Counted from the stretch's first letter, positions 1-9,302 are shown. The stretch is DNA of 64,000 bases from an uncultured Prochlorococcus sp. (GCA_902536455.1 CACAXN010000005.1:1-64000), one strand, 5' to 3'. The notes: generated by a model not told the origin, from the letters alone. A program made the numbers and translations.

Positions 1-836
1 TTATAAGATCTTTTATCTGCAGGTGCATTTTCATTAATAAATACTTTTGTTCCAGTAACTATTTCTGCAACTTTATAGGCTAAATCTTTTATTTGAAAAT
101 TCCAACTATTAAATCCAGTATTTATTGCTAAGAATTTACCTCCATTAGACTTATCTCTACCTAAAGCCCACATTATTGCTTGAGCCATATCTCTAACATT
201 TATAAGGGGTCTCCAAGGTAAACCATCACTTAGAACTGTTATTTTTTTTGATGTTACGGCACATGCAACAAAATCATTTAAAACTAAATCTAATCTCAAT
301 CTGCTTGACATCCCACATGCTGTTGCGAATCTAAGAGAAGTAACTGTTATATCACTATTATTCAAATTTTGAAATATATTTTCAGATAATACTTTAGATT
401 TTGCATATGCCGTCAATGGGTTTAATTCATCTGTCTCAGTTCTAGAGTTTCCTTGAGATTGTCCGTAAATACTGCAACTTGAAGCAAAAACAAATTTTTT
501 TACACCTTTCCTAATACATTTTTTTATTAAAGCTACACTAGCCTCATAATTGATATCTTTTGTTTGATTTTCAAATTTGTTTCCAATAGGATCATTTGAT
601 ATAGCTGCTAAATGTACTACAGCATCAATATCTTCAAGTATTTCTTCAGGAAACTCTCTCATGTCTCCAAAAAATTGCTTTTTTAAAAATGTTTCTGGGA
701 AGTAGTCTTTAGTTATACAATGTCCAAAGAATCCAGTATCGAATCCTATAATTTCTGAACTTTTTAAGCTTTTTTTGATTTCATTAACTAATACTGGGCC
801 AACATAACCCATATTTCCAGTAATTAAAATTTTCAT
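1..836 (-). CDS. NAD-dependent epimerase/dehydratase, extended SDR (partial, runs off the left edge)
   Basis: The frame opens with ATG at 836 and stays open to base 1, so the C-terminus is outside the window; it is absent from the ORF track for that reason. Visible are the N-terminal nucleotide-binding stretch MKILITGNMGYVGP, the Rossmann strand VVHLAAISNDP, the serine region FASSCSIYG and the catalytic-type YAKSK (Tyr-x-x-x-Lys). This is the nucleotide-sugar epimerase/dehydratase family, which acts on UDP-, dTDP-, GDP- or CDP-sugars in the cytosol; the substrate cannot be told from sequence alone. It is the last visible gene of a leftward group with the L-2-hydroxyglutarate oxidase-like gene and rfbF, 13 bases downstream of the former, so a role in making a CDP- or UDP-linked surface sugar is an inference. 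Confidence 0.85.
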   Translation of the reverse strand, partial: MKILITGNMGYVGPVLVNEIKKSLKSSEIIGFDTGFFGHCITKDYFPETFLKKQFFGDMREFPEEILEDIDAVVHLAAISNDPIGNKFENQTKDINYEASVALIKKCIRKGVKKFVFASSCSIYGQSQGNSRTETDELNPLTAYAKSKVLSENIFQNLNNSDITVTSLRFATACGMSSRLRLDLVLNDFVACAVTSKKITVLSDGLPWRPLINVRDMAQAIMWALGRDKSNGGKFLAINTGFNSWNFQIKDLAYKVAEIVTGTKVFINENAPADKRSY

Positions 837-849
837 TTAGCAATTTAAT

Positions 850-2076
850 TTAATCGATTATACTGGATTGATTAATAATCAAATCAGCAAACTCAAAACT
901 AGCAGTAAATGCTGGGGAAATAGCATTGAGTATATGAGTCGAATTTGAGGTATTTTTAATAACAAAATCTTTAATCAAACTTTCCTTTTTTATGTCATAG
1001 AGTTGAGGTCTTATTCCAATTTTATTACTTGGAATTAAATCATTGATTTTTAAATCCGGGATGAGTTTTTTTGCTGATTTATAAAACAAAGGTTTGATTC
1101 CATGGAGGGCTTGTTCTAAAGAATATTTTCTAAATCCATTCTCATTCTTTACGAATTGTTTTGCCAGAGTAAAGAAAAATTTAAAACTGTTTACAGTTTC
1201 TATCTTCTCGTAACCTTTATAGTTTTCTCTTCCAAGAGAGGGAATAGCAGTTGGTCCAAGTGAAACATTACCATCGTAAGATGGAGTAACATGAACACCA
1301 AGAAAGGGTACATTTAGATCAGGGACAGGATACAAATTTGTATTAAATACAAAATCAGAATCAGGATTTAAGTTCCAATAAATACCTTTAAAAGGGAAAA
1401 TTAATAAATTCTCAGCAATTCCAAATAGTTTTGCTACTTTGTCGGCGTAAAGTCCAGCACAATTAAAAAGGAATGAGAAATTTGCCTTTCTCGATTCATG
1501 ATTAACTCTAAAAGTAATAACGTTTGTTATTAAATTGACAGCTTCTATTTGAGAATTGAAAATTATTTCAACTCCCATTGAGATTAATTTAGCCTTCAAT
1601 TTATCTATTACTTGCTTGGGATTAATTACAGAAGTTGCAGGACTCCATAATGCTCTTTTCGCAGAACCATCTCCAAATGGCACTAAATTTCTAAATTTCT
1701 TTTGAGAAATTATTTCTATATTCGCACCGTTTTTTTTACCTCTTTCAAACAAAAAGTCTAGTTGAGAATCTAATTTAGGATCTTGTGCAACAATTACTTT
1801 GCCGCATTCATTTATTTCAATATCTTCATCCCTACAAAATTTTTTTAATCTTTTACCTCCATTTATACAAACTTTTGCTTTTATGGAATCAGGTTCATAA
1901 TATATGCCAGCGTGTATTACTCCACTATTCCTGCCTGAAGAATGCATGCCAATATCTTTTTCTTTTTCAAGTAAAACTATTTTATTTTTTGGGTATTTAG
2001 ATTTTAATTGATGAGCAACACATAGGCCTACCATTCCTGCTCCAACGATAAATATATCGTTAATTTTGTTTTGCAT
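850..2076 (-). CDS. lhgO: L-2-hydroxyglutarate oxidase (LhgO/YgaF-like FAD oxidoreductase)
   Basis: A 408-residue FAD-dependent oxidoreductase of the DAO superfamily. The dinucleotide-binding motif VGAGMVGLCVA lies at residues 11-21, and the stretch HSSGRNSGVIHAGIYY, typical of L-2-hydroxyglutarate oxidases, follows near residue 45. Length fits the family (about 400). Known members oxidise L-2-hydroxyglutarate to 2-oxoglutarate and pass electrons to quinone or oxygen. The gene sits in a surface-sugar operon, 23 bases after rfbF and 13 before an epimerase, which is odd for a metabolite-repair enzyme. It may instead oxidise a sugar acid, or supply 2-oxoglutarate for the nearby oxygenase. Family call is firm; the substrate in this setting is uncertain. 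Confidence 0.8.
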   Translation of the reverse strand: MQNKINDIFIVGAGMVGLCVAHQLKSKYPKNKIVLLEKEKDIGMHSSGRNSGVIHAGIYYEPDSIKAKVCINGGKRLKKFCRDEDIEINECGKVIVAQDPKLDSQLDFLFERGKKNGANIEIISQKKFRNLVPFGDGSAKRALWSPATSVINPKQVIDKLKAKLISMGVEIIFNSQIEAVNLITNVITFRVNHESRKANFSFLFNCAGLYADKVAKLFGIAENLLIFPFKGIYWNLNPDSDFVFNTNLYPVPDLNVPFLGVHVTPSYDGNVSLGPTAIPSLGRENYKGYEKIETVNSFKFFFTLAKQFVKNENGFRKYSLEQALHGIKPLFYKSAKKLIPDLKINDLIPSNKIGIRPQLYDIKKESLIKDFVIKNTSNSTHILNAISPAFTASFEFADLIINQSSIID

Positions 2077-2099
2077 CTTAATTCAAATTATAAAATTTT

Positions 2100-2870
2100 T
2101 TACCAGATTTTCCATGGAGCAATACCTTTATCCCACATTTGTTCTAATAATTTTTTATCTCTCAGTGTATCCATTGGCTGCCAAAAGCCATTATGCTTAA
2201 AAGCATATAAACCACCCTCTTCAGCTATTTTTGGTAATGTATCACTTTCCCAGATTATCTCATCATTTGTTATTCTATTTAAAACTTTTTTCTTGCAAAC
2301 AAAAAAACCTCCATTTATCCAAGCATTATCTCCACCAGGTTTCTCTATAAACTTATCAATTCTGTTTCCCGAGGTTTTAATAGCTCCAAATCTTCCTGGA
2401 GGTTTTACTGCAGTTAATGTCACTTCTTGATTAGATTTTATATGAGTTTTTATAAGCTCATCGATATTAACATTTGATAATCCATCACCATAAGTAAAAC
2501 AAAAATTCTTTTCTTTGATAAATTTTTCTACTCTTTTTAATCTCCCACCAGTTTGACTACTATCTCCAGTATCAACAAGCGTTACTTTCCACGGTTCACT
2601 TTTCCTTTGATGAACTTCCATCCTGTTTTCTTGATCCATATGAAAAGTTATATCACTGGTGTGCAAGAAATAATTAGCGAAATATTCTTTAATTAGATAC
2701 CCCTTGTATCCACAACAAATTATAAAATCATTAATACCATAAGCACTATAAATTTTTAGTATGTGCCAAAGAATGGGTCTATCTCCTATCTCAACCATAG
2801 GTTTTGGTTTGAGATATGTTTCTTCTGAAATTCTTGTCCCTAATCCTCCAGCTAAAATAACTAATTGCAT
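2100..2870 (-). CDS. rfbF: glucose-1-phosphate cytidylyltransferase
   Basis: Makes CDP-glucose from glucose 1-phosphate and CTP, the entry point to CDP-linked 3,6-dideoxyhexoses and related surface sugars. The N-terminus MQLVILAGGLGTRI followed by LKPKPMVEIGDRPILWH is the nucleotidyltransferase signature, and CGYKGYLIKEYF is characteristic of RfbF. The ORF track begins four codons earlier (MIYA); I prefer the internal ATG at 2870 because the conserved family sequence starts there. Length (256 residues) matches the family. The usual partner, CDP-glucose 4,6-dehydratase (RfbG), is not present in this window, although the partial epimerase at 1-836 could act on the product or rfbG may lie beyond the left edge. 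Confidence 0.93.
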   Translation of the reverse strand: MQLVILAGGLGTRISEETYLKPKPMVEIGDRPILWHILKIYSAYGINDFIICCGYKGYLIKEYFANYFLHTSDITFHMDQENRMEVHQRKSEPWKVTLVDTGDSSQTGGRLKRVEKFIKEKNFCFTYGDGLSNVNIDELIKTHIKSNQEVTLTAVKPPGRFGAIKTSGNRIDKFIEKPGGDNAWINGGFFVCKKKVLNRITNDEIIWESDTLPKIAEEGGLYAFKHNGFWQPMDTLRDKKLLEQMWDKGIAPWKIW

Positions 2871-2887
2871 AGCGTAAATCAATAAAT

Positions 2888-3634
2888 TTATAATTTTATA
2901 GACATAGCTGATGGACTATATTCTTGTTTATATATTGTAAAATGTGGATCGTTCTCAACGGTTCCTAATTTTTTACTAGAATAATAAAAACTGGAGAATA
3001 AAGTTCTAGCTTTATTTTTTGGACACTTTAGTTTAATAGGCTGTCCATGAAATGATTTACTGTCAGATTGGAATATTATTACTCTATTAAAAAAAGGGTA
3101 AACTGATTTGGTTTCATCTGTTTCCTCATTATGTAAGTCAAGGGCTCCCTCCCATTCTTTTTCCCAATCTTCAGTTAAATAAATTAGAAAATTTAGATTT
3201 CTAAAAAGTTGCAATTTTGCATTCCAATTATAATCAATGTGCATTTTTAAATAGCCACCTGTTTCTGATGCCATTGCTCCTCCTCCCATAAAATAAGGAT
3301 CACCCAGCAATGAGTTTAAACCAGTTAATTCTTCTAAAAACAATATAAAATATCTAGAGTTTGTTAATCTAGCGAAACTTTTAAGATCATCTTCCATGTA
3401 AAATTCATCTTCAAGTCTATGTCTATCAGCATTATCATTTGTGTAATGTGTCCATCCCTGTTTTGAGTTTCTGATCTTCTCTAAATCGAAAGTTTTTGCT
3501 AATGATTTAGCATGATCGTCTGAAAGAAAGTTATCAATTACAACATGAGGAAAGGGACGAGCATTTTTAAAAATATCCTTGTTATTTTTAAGGTGGGATT
3601 TAAGTCTTTCCCTAAAACCAACTTCAAAATCCAT
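2888..3634 (-). CDS. 2-oxoglutarate/Fe(II)-dependent oxygenase (prolyl-4-hydroxylase-like fold)
   Basis: 248 residues. The region after residue 25 (RPFPHVVIDNFLS) is the usual opening of 2OG-Fe(II) oxygenases found in polysaccharide and cyanobacterial clusters. Iron ligands can be placed: His132-x-Asp134 in MHIDYNW and His196 in FHGQP, with Arg210 (KARTLFSSFYY) as the likely 2-oxoglutarate anchor. It should therefore be a catalytically competent cytosolic hydroxylase; its target could be a sugar, a lipid or a protein. It follows the aminotransferase and precedes rfbF in the same leftward run, 17 bases from the latter. The neighbouring LhgO-like gene would yield 2-oxoglutarate, the co-substrate of this enzyme, but a functional link is only a suggestion. 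Confidence 0.8.
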   Translation of the reverse strand: MDFEVGFRERLKSHLKNNKDIFKNARPFPHVVIDNFLSDDHAKSLAKTFDLEKIRNSKQGWTHYTNDNADRHRLEDEFYMEDDLKSFARLTNSRYFILFLEELTGLNSLLGDPYFMGGGAMASETGGYLKMHIDYNWNAKLQLFRNLNFLIYLTEDWEKEWEGALDLHNEETDETKSVYPFFNRVIIFQSDSKSFHGQPIKLKCPKNKARTLFSSFYYSSKKLGTVENDPHFTIYKQEYSPSAMSIKL

Positions 3635-3678
3635 TAAATAATTATATCAATTTGACATTAAGAATAACACACATGAAT

Positions 3679-4788
3679 TCATGGCATATTCTTAATTGTT
3701 GAATGCGTAGTTTCCAATATTTTCAGAACTGGTTTCATATATTCAAAAGGTCCTATGCTGATTAATCCATAATTTTCTAGATCTGAAGCATTTTTTACTA
3801 TTTTGGGATTTGCATAAAGTGAATCTTTTATATAAATTTTATTGGCTAAAAATTGTTTATTAATTAACTCTTTTTTTGGCTTGCTGTCAAAATCTACTAA
3901 AACAAAATTACTCAACCCTGAATTTACCCTGAAGCCTAATTCCTTTATATTTCGAGTAAAAGCATCTCTGCTAGCTACTATCTTTTCATTATACTTGGAT
4001 GTTATATCATAATTATCAAGCAACTTCCGAGCAATAATTGATTGCATTATAGAGGTCTCATATGAAAATCTTTTTTGACTTAATCTTTTGATTAATTCGC
4101 TTTTACCCATCATATAACCAAGCCTTAAACCAGGCATTCCAAATTCTTTTGAAAAAGATCTCATGACAAGTAAATTTGGATAATCCTTGATTAATTTTTT
4201 TGCAGTTTCAATTCCGAATCCATGATATACCTCGTCAATTGCGATCAAAACATCTTTCTCATAACATTTTTTTATGATTATTTCTAATTTTTTAATATCT
4301 AAATTATCCTCTGTGGGCGCATTTGGGTTTGGAATAAAAAGTAAATTCACATTATCAATTGTGTTGATTAGCGAATCATAATTTATTTTAAAATCTTTTA
4401 AGGAATATTCAATATTTACAATATCAGTCTGAAAGCAGTCTGAATAAACATAATACATTCCATAAGTTGGCCCTGGAAGACCAATCTTCATTCCTTTTTG
4501 TGAGAAACATTCGAATATTGATTTAATGCAACCATCAAGACCAGAAGAGATTAATATCTGATCGGAATTAATTTCTTCAAATTTGGCAAGATCAATATAT
4601 AAAGATGTAAGGTCAGGATAAGTAGCTAAGTCTATAGGCGTAATCTCTGATAAAAGATCATTAAAAAAATCTTTATTCCATAGTTCTAATCTCTCGTTTT
4701 TATCGCATCTTATACCTTTTTGTAAATCTCTAGTTTCAGGTCTGTAAATCCTTTTTATAAAATCATGTTTGGAAAAAGCTTGATACAT
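3679..4788 (-). CDS. PLP-dependent class I/II aminotransferase, histidinol-phosphate aminotransferase-like
   Basis: 369 residues, fold type I. Visible PLP-site elements are Asn156 in FIPNPNAPT, Asp185/Tyr188 in AIDEVYHG and the Schiff-base Lys214 in RSFSKEFGMPGLRLGY. The arrangement is that of HisC/CobD-type aminotransferases, and length agrees. A housekeeping HisC would normally lie outside such an island, so this copy more likely transfers an amino group onto or from a precursor of the surface polymer; substrate unknown. It is the first gene of the leftward group (3' to 5': epimerase, lhgO, rfbF, oxygenase, this gene), with a 191-base divergent gap to the next gene where the operon promoter must lie. 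Confidence 0.82.
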   Translation of the reverse strand: MYQAFSKHDFIKRIYRPETRDLQKGIRCDKNERLELWNKDFFNDLLSEITPIDLATYPDLTSLYIDLAKFEEINSDQILISSGLDGCIKSIFECFSQKGMKIGLPGPTYGMYYVYSDCFQTDIVNIEYSLKDFKINYDSLINTIDNVNLLFIPNPNAPTEDNLDIKKLEIIIKKCYEKDVLIAIDEVYHGFGIETAKKLIKDYPNLLVMRSFSKEFGMPGLRLGYMMGKSELIKRLSQKRFSYETSIMQSIIARKLLDNYDITSKYNEKIVASRDAFTRNIKELGFRVNSGLSNFVLVDFDSKPKKELINKQFLANKIYIKDSLYANPKIVKNASDLENYGLISIGPFEYMKPVLKILETTHSTIKNMP

Positions 4789-4947
4789 TTATTTTTTATA
4801 TTTAAAACAATCTTATTTAGAGAAGTGAAAAAGTGAATTAAATTGTAAATTTGTAAGTAATTAAATTAGATTACTTTAAACTAAGTAATTTAAGAATTTA
4901 TTTAATTTTTAAACTTTATTATAAAACTCTTTCATATAGACAAAATT

Positions 4948-4953
4948 TATAAT
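4948..4953 (+). promoter_or_regulatory. candidate -10 box for the CmcI-like gene
   Basis: A perfect TATAAT lies 26 bases before the GTG start at 4980 in an AT-rich divergent gap. No convincing -35 element is seen at the right spacing, so this is a weak call based on one hexamer. Confidence 0.3.
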
Positions 4954-4979
4954 AAAGTTGTAAAAGTTTTTCTAAATGA

Positions 4980-5750
4980 GTGACAATAGATCCATTATTA
5001 TCTTTTAAGAAAGAAACAAAAGAAAGAATACTTTTGCAAGGCAAAAATAAGGAGATTCAAGAATTAGCAAAAAATTTTACAGACTTAAGCCATAAACTAA
5101 AATATTCATATAATTTCTCATGGCTTGGAAGACCAATAATTCAATATCCTCAAGATATAGTAGCTGTTCAAGAAATAATTTATAAAGTCAAGCCTGATTT
5201 AATTATTGAGACAGGAGTTGCGCATGGAGGCTCATTAATTTTATCAGCTTCATTATTAAGTTTGCTAGATGTTATGAGTGGTAAAAATCCAAAGGAATCA
5301 AAATCAAAAGTTATAGGAATTGATATAGATATTAGATCGCATAATAGAAAAGCTTTAGATAATCACCCTTTAAGAAACAAAATACATCTAATAGAAGGAT
5401 CTTCAATATCAGAAGATGTAATAACTCAGGTTAATTCATTCGCTAAAAATTATAAAAATATATTAGTATTTCTTGATTCAAATCATAGTCATAAGCATGT
5501 TATTGAAGAATTAAATGCTTATACTCACTTAGTTTCAAAAGATAGTTATTGCATAGTTTTTGATACTTTAATTGAAAATTTTGAAGATAAAGATTACTTT
5601 AATGATAGACCATGGGGAATAGGAGATAGTCCGATGTCAGCTTTGGAAGAATGGCTTCCAAAGCATCAAGAATTTTTAATTGATAAAGAATTTGATAATA
5701 AATTGTTAATCAGTGTTTCACCAAACGGCTTTTTAAAAAGAATTCATTAG
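4980..5750 (+). CDS. CmcI-like (cephalosporin hydroxylase family) protein
   Basis: 256 residues with the SAM-binding-type motif ETGVAHGGSLILSAS, then VIGIDIDIR, FLDSNHSHKHV and a C-terminal GIGDSPMSALEEWL, which together match the CmcI family. Such proteins have a class I methyltransferase fold; in LPS and O-antigen clusters they are thought to be sugar or small-molecule methyltransferases despite the family name. The start is GTG: the overlapping ATG at 4976 is in another frame and hits a stop within a few codons. The 3' end overlaps the convergent rmlC by four bases. Cytosolic; substrate not determinable. Confidence 0.82.
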   Translation: MTIDPLLSFKKETKERILLQGKNKEIQELAKNFTDLSHKLKYSYNFSWLGRPIIQYPQDIVAVQEIIYKVKPDLIIETGVAHGGSLILSASLLSLLDVMSGKNPKESKSKVIGIDIDIRSHNRKALDNHPLRNKIHLIEGSSISEDVITQVNSFAKNYKNILVFLDSNHSHKHVIEELNAYTHLVSKDSYCIVFDTLIENFEDKDYFNDRPWGIGDSPMSALEEWLPKHQEFLIDKEFDNKLLISVSPNGFLKRIH

Positions 5751-6283
5751 AGAAAAGGGAGATTTAAATCTCTTTCACTTAATTTTGTTATTGGCAAAGG
5801 CCAATTAATATTCAATTTTGGATCGTTCCATCTTATCCCCGTCTCATTTTCTGGAATCCATCTCTCAGAATGAATATAAATTAATTGACTATTTGAGTCC
5901 AAGACTTGGTACCCATGCGCACAACCTTCAGGAATTAAAATAGCATTACCTTTTTCTGAGCTAAGCTCAATACTATGCCATTGCTTATAAGTCTGTGAAT
6001 CTTTTCTTAAATCAACAGCCACATCCCATATTTTACCTTGCAAGCATCTTATGAGTTTGGCCTCTCCTCTTTCTGAGTGTTGGATATGCAGCCCACAAAT
6101 ATTCCCAATTGAATGTCTTAAACTTACATTAATTTGTTTAATACTTCTTTCTGACCATGTTTTTATGTAAGCATCCTCTTGGGATCTATAGGTATTGGTA
6201 AAAACACCTCTATGATCTTTGTATGAATCACTTTTAATTTCATAAACTCCATTAAGGGGTGTTTTGACATATCTCGCAGTCAT
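5747..6283 (-). CDS. rfbC: dTDP-4-dehydrorhamnose 3,5-epimerase family protein
   Basis: 178 residues, cupin fold. Family features are the opening DHRGVFTNTYRS, the catalytic-region histidine in CGLHIQHSERGEAKLIRC, the stretch GKIWDVAVDLR and the pocket PEGCAHGYQVL. Length fits RmlC (about 180). It epimerises C3 and C5 of dTDP-4-keto-6-deoxyglucose on the way to dTDP-L-rhamnose, or acts as a single-position epimerase for another deoxyhexose. Its pathway partners rmlA and rmlB are 24 kb away at 30.2-32.2 kb on the other strand, so the genes are not an operon. Here it faces the CmcI-like gene tail to tail. Confidence 0.9.
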   Translation of the reverse strand: MTARYVKTPLNGVYEIKSDSYKDHRGVFTNTYRSQEDAYIKTWSERSIKQINVSLRHSIGNICGLHIQHSERGEAKLIRCLQGKIWDVAVDLRKDSQTYKQWHSIELSSEKGNAILIPEGCAHGYQVLDSNSQLIYIHSERWIPENETGIRWNDPKLNINWPLPITKLSERDLNLPFL

Positions 6284-6393
6284 TTTTTTATCTTTTCTTT
6301 AAACAATAATACCTATTGATCTATTCCATTAACCAAAAGTTTTTCAAAATAAATTAGAATGTCATGTTATTATTTGATTTTATTAAATTTTAA

Positions 6394-7206
6394 GTGATTC
6401 ATATTATTGGTTCCTCAGGATTCATAGGAAAAGAGATTATGAAAGAATCTAAAGGGAGAAATGATGTAATTTTTTATAGTTCCAAAATAACAATTTCCAC
6501 ACGAAATGTTTTTTATTTTAATTTAAAAGACAGAAAAAGTTGGGGGAATATAAAAATAAAAAAAAATGATAAGTTAATTTTCTTATCATGGAAAAATTTA
6601 CCAAATTTCAATAAAAAATTTCACTTAACAGAAAATCTATTAGATTCAATTTTATTTATGGAATACATTTTATCTAAAGGTTTATCGAAAATTATTGTTG
6701 CAGGAACTTGCTATGAATATGGTTTACAAAATGGAAAACTTTCAGAAGATTATGAGGCAAAGCCATTAAATTGTTATGCATATGCAAAAAATTGTTTAAG
6801 ACAAATATTAGAATCTCTATGTAAGATTGAGAATGTTGATCTTGCATGGTTAAGAATTTTTTATCCATATGGCACTAATCAAAATCCGGATTCTCTTTAT
6901 CCATCGTTAATGAATTCGATTAAAATGGGAGATCAATTTTTCCCAACTAGTCCTGGAGATCAAATAAGAGATTTCATAGCAATTAAGAATGTTGCTAAAT
7001 CTTTTTTGGTAATTGCAGATAACCCAGATGCGAAAGGAATTATTAATATAGGTAGCGGGAAACCTATTTCAGTAAGAAACTTTTTAGAGAAAATCATAAT
7101 AGAAAAAAAATCTGATATAAAACTTAAATTAGGAGTTTATAAAAGAAGAATTGACGAACCTTTTGCCTTTTGGGCAAATATAAAAAAATTAAAAGATTTT
7201 TCATAA
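6394..7206 (+). CDS. NAD(P)-dependent sugar epimerase/dehydratase (extended SDR)
   Basis: 270 residues starting at GTG (6394), since the glycine motif IHIIGSSGFIGKEIM begins at residue 2. The active-site serine region is reduced to VAGTCYEYG and the Tyr-x-x-x-Lys reads YAYAKN with NAYAK-type spacing. LRIFYPYG and GDQIRDFIAIKNVAK are typical of nucleotide-sugar SDRs. The C-terminus is short compared with UDP-glucose 4-epimerases (about 310-340 residues) but similar to CDP-abequose-synthase-like reductases. Given rfbF nearby, reduction of a CDP-4-keto-sugar is one possible role; this is inference. Confidence 0.78.
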   Translation: MIHIIGSSGFIGKEIMKESKGRNDVIFYSSKITISTRNVFYFNLKDRKSWGNIKIKKNDKLIFLSWKNLPNFNKKFHLTENLLDSILFMEYILSKGLSKIIVAGTCYEYGLQNGKLSEDYEAKPLNCYAYAKNCLRQILESLCKIENVDLAWLRIFYPYGTNQNPDSLYPSLMNSIKMGDQFFPTSPGDQIRDFIAIKNVAKSFLVIADNPDAKGIINIGSGKPISVRNFLEKIIIEKKSDIKLKLGVYKRRIDEPFAFWANIKKLKDFS

Positions 7207-7228
7207 TAGAAAAATATGCGTTTCTATT
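7205..7228 (+). terminator. candidate rho-independent terminator after the SDR gene
   Basis: An 8-bp inverted repeat (AATAGAAA / TTTCTATT) with an 8-base loop begins in the stop codon and is followed by TATAATTTTT. The stem has only two G-C pairs, so it is moderate at best. Confidence 0.4.
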
Positions 7229-7298
7229 TATAATTTTTAGATTAGGTATATTTAAGGCTTATCCAGATTATGAGTTTTAAACCTAAACTCAACCAACT

Positions 7299-8351
7299 CT
7301 ATATCTGTTTATTTATAAATTTTTCTATTCTCCTATATTCATTTAAATTTAAACTCATACCTTGTCTAATATAGGAATTTAAAATTTTCTTATTAAAATA
7401 AAAAAAGTATGAATATTTTATAAAATTATAGGCTTTATTTTTGATAATAAAGAAAAAATAAATAAATTTCTTTAAATGTTTGAAATTATTTTTAAACAAC
7501 TTTATAAATAAACTTTTTGTTAAGGTAATTGTTTTTGGCTTACTAATATACTCTTCTAAAGCTAAAACAATATCTTTTTTATTTATGGCATTGTTATTTG
7601 CACAAACTATCTTATCTAAGAATTCCTTTTCTTTTTCTTTTGTTGTAGCTCCTATCCACCAATCTGATATTAATATAGACCTATCTTGAGATTTATTTGT
7701 GCTAGTTAAGACTGCTGGAATGCCCCTATTCCTCATCAGATATATATTATTTAGAACTATCGATCTCCCTAAAGAAGCAATTATAAATTCAATAAATATC
7801 TCCTCAATTGCAAATACTTCTAAATCTATCGAAACTGAAAATACTTTTTTAAGGACATTTGTTCTTACTAAAGAAAAATTATGAGTTGGTTGATAATCTG
7901 AGAAATGCTTAATAACCCTATCAGAGGCTTTCGTGTCACTTAAATGTCTTCCATTGAATGATCCATAAGGAATTAAAACTATTTTTCCAAATATCTTTGT
8001 AAAGCCAATTGCATTCCCAATACATGCAGAATAATCATTATTCATTTCTAAAAAGTGCAAACATTCTTCAAGTGCTGAAGGGAAATAAAAATCATCATCA
8101 CAACTTATACAAGAATATTTTGTAATACTATTATCAACTGAAATTTTGTATCTTTCTTGCAAATTTTTATCGGGTAAGTGTAAATATTTTATGTTTTCAT
8201 ATTTATTTATTAATTCTAAGCATGGTTCTTTAGATCCATCAGCATAAATAACTTTAATATCTCCGACTTCATTCCAGTATTCTGCATTGTTTAATAGTAA
8301 TTTGTGACGATTACATGTTGCACATACAAGAGTTATATTTGTAAGGTTCAT
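7299..8351 (-). CDS. glycosyltransferase, GT-A fold (family 2-like)
   Basis: 350 residues. The start TNITLVCATCNRHKLLLNN is that of GT2-like enzymes, and the nucleotide/metal motif appears as SCDDDFYFPSALEE near residue 97. The C-terminal third is Lys/Phe/Asn rich with no clear membrane helix. It probably adds a sugar to the island glycan from the cytosolic face; donor and acceptor are not predictable. It stands alone on the minus strand between a rightward SDR and a leftward phosphatase, with gaps of about 90 and 170 bases. Confidence 0.75.
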   Translation of the reverse strand: MNLTNITLVCATCNRHKLLLNNAEYWNEVGDIKVIYADGSKEPCLELINKYENIKYLHLPDKNLQERYKISVDNSITKYSCISCDDDFYFPSALEECLHFLEMNNDYSACIGNAIGFTKIFGKIVLIPYGSFNGRHLSDTKASDRVIKHFSDYQPTHNFSLVRTNVLKKVFSVSIDLEVFAIEEIFIEFIIASLGRSIVLNNIYLMRNRGIPAVLTSTNKSQDRSILISDWWIGATTKEKEKEFLDKIVCANNNAINKKDIVLALEEYISKPKTITLTKSLFIKLFKNNFKHLKKFIYFFFIIKNKAYNFIKYSYFFYFNKKILNSYIRQGMSLNLNEYRRIEKFINKQI

Positions 8352-8522
8352 TAATTATTCAATTTTATTATTATTAGGATATTCTTAATTTTTGTAATAT
8401 TAATATTACGATAACATGTTTAAAATCTAAAAAAAATTATGCATATGATTATATTTATTTATTATTTAATGGTATTAATTTGATAAAATATATACTTCAA
8501 ATATTATGTAAAGCTTAAATTC

Positions 8523-9302
8523 CTAATCATGATTTCTAATAAAGAATTGTTTACTGAAATCATTAAAATTATGAAACTTATGTTCAATAACTAACTTATT
8601 GTTTTTGTTAGATAATACAAAAAAACCTCCCTCCTCAAGGAATCCAGCTTTAGGAAATAAATGGTATCCAATTACTCCATTATGTGCTGAAATAATTGTA
8701 TTTTTAGCTTTAGAACTAGGTAGATTAAGAATATAATTCTCTAGGAAGCTAGATCTATCTCCAACTTCATTATATGGTCCTGCATGAACAAATTTTTTCT
8801 CTAACACGTCAAAACCACCAAAAACTAAATCAGCAGTTTGTCTTGCTCTACAACTGGGACTAGAAACTATATAACCAACAGGAAGTTTTGAATATTTAAC
8901 AACCTCTCCCATTGCTTTTGCTTGAATTTTACCTCTTTGATTAAGACAAACAGCGCCTTCAAAGTATTCATCTTCTGCGAATCTAAAGCTATTTGCTTTA
9001 TTACCCTTAATTTCAGATTCTAGCGCATCATACATTTGAACATCTATCCATTTATCTCTCTCCGCATGTCTAAAGAATAGTATATAACCCCCAGACAATA
9101 TTTTTTTTGCCCATACTTTATGTTGTTCATCTTCCTTTCTCTTTAAAGCTAGTTTTGGAGTTACGTAATTTTTACCTTGTGTAACTTTTTTAATATTGTT
9201 AGAAATAAAACCTCTTTCTCTTACGAGATATAAGGATGAAGATAGAGATATAACTAATAGTAAAGAACCAAAAATAAGTTTTTTAAATTTGTCAAAATTC
9301 AT
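8523..9302 (-). CDS. membrane-anchored histidine phosphatase superfamily protein
   Basis: 259 residues. A short hydrophobic segment at residues 9-27 (IFGSLLLVISLSSSLYLV) suggests a signal anchor. The catalytic phosphohistidine motif is FFRHAERDKW (Arg78, His79, Glu81), followed by VSSPSCRARQTADLV and a second histidine in SAHNGVIGYH, so the active site is complete. It resembles the phosphoglycerate-mutase-like branch that includes Ais/PmrG, which removes a phosphate from LPS core heptose. Acting on a phosphorylated surface-glycan intermediate outside the membrane is therefore plausible but unproven. Confidence 0.78.
   Translation of the reverse strand: MNFDKFKKLIFGSLLLVISLSSSLYLVRERGFISNNIKKVTQGKNYVTPKLALKRKEDEQHKVWAKKILSGGYILFFRHAERDKWIDVQMYDALESEIKGNKANSFRFAEDEYFEGAVCLNQRGKIQAKAMGEVVKYSKLPVGYIVSSPSCRARQTADLVFGGFDVLEKKFVHAGPYNEVGDRSSFLENYILNLPSSKAKNTIISAHNGVIGYHLFPKAGFLEEGGFFVLSNKNNKLVIEHKFHNFNDFSKQFFIRNHD

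Noticed and set aside
2071-2430. 119-residue plus-strand ORF
   Set aside because: Antisense to rfbF; composition is that of a shadow frame.
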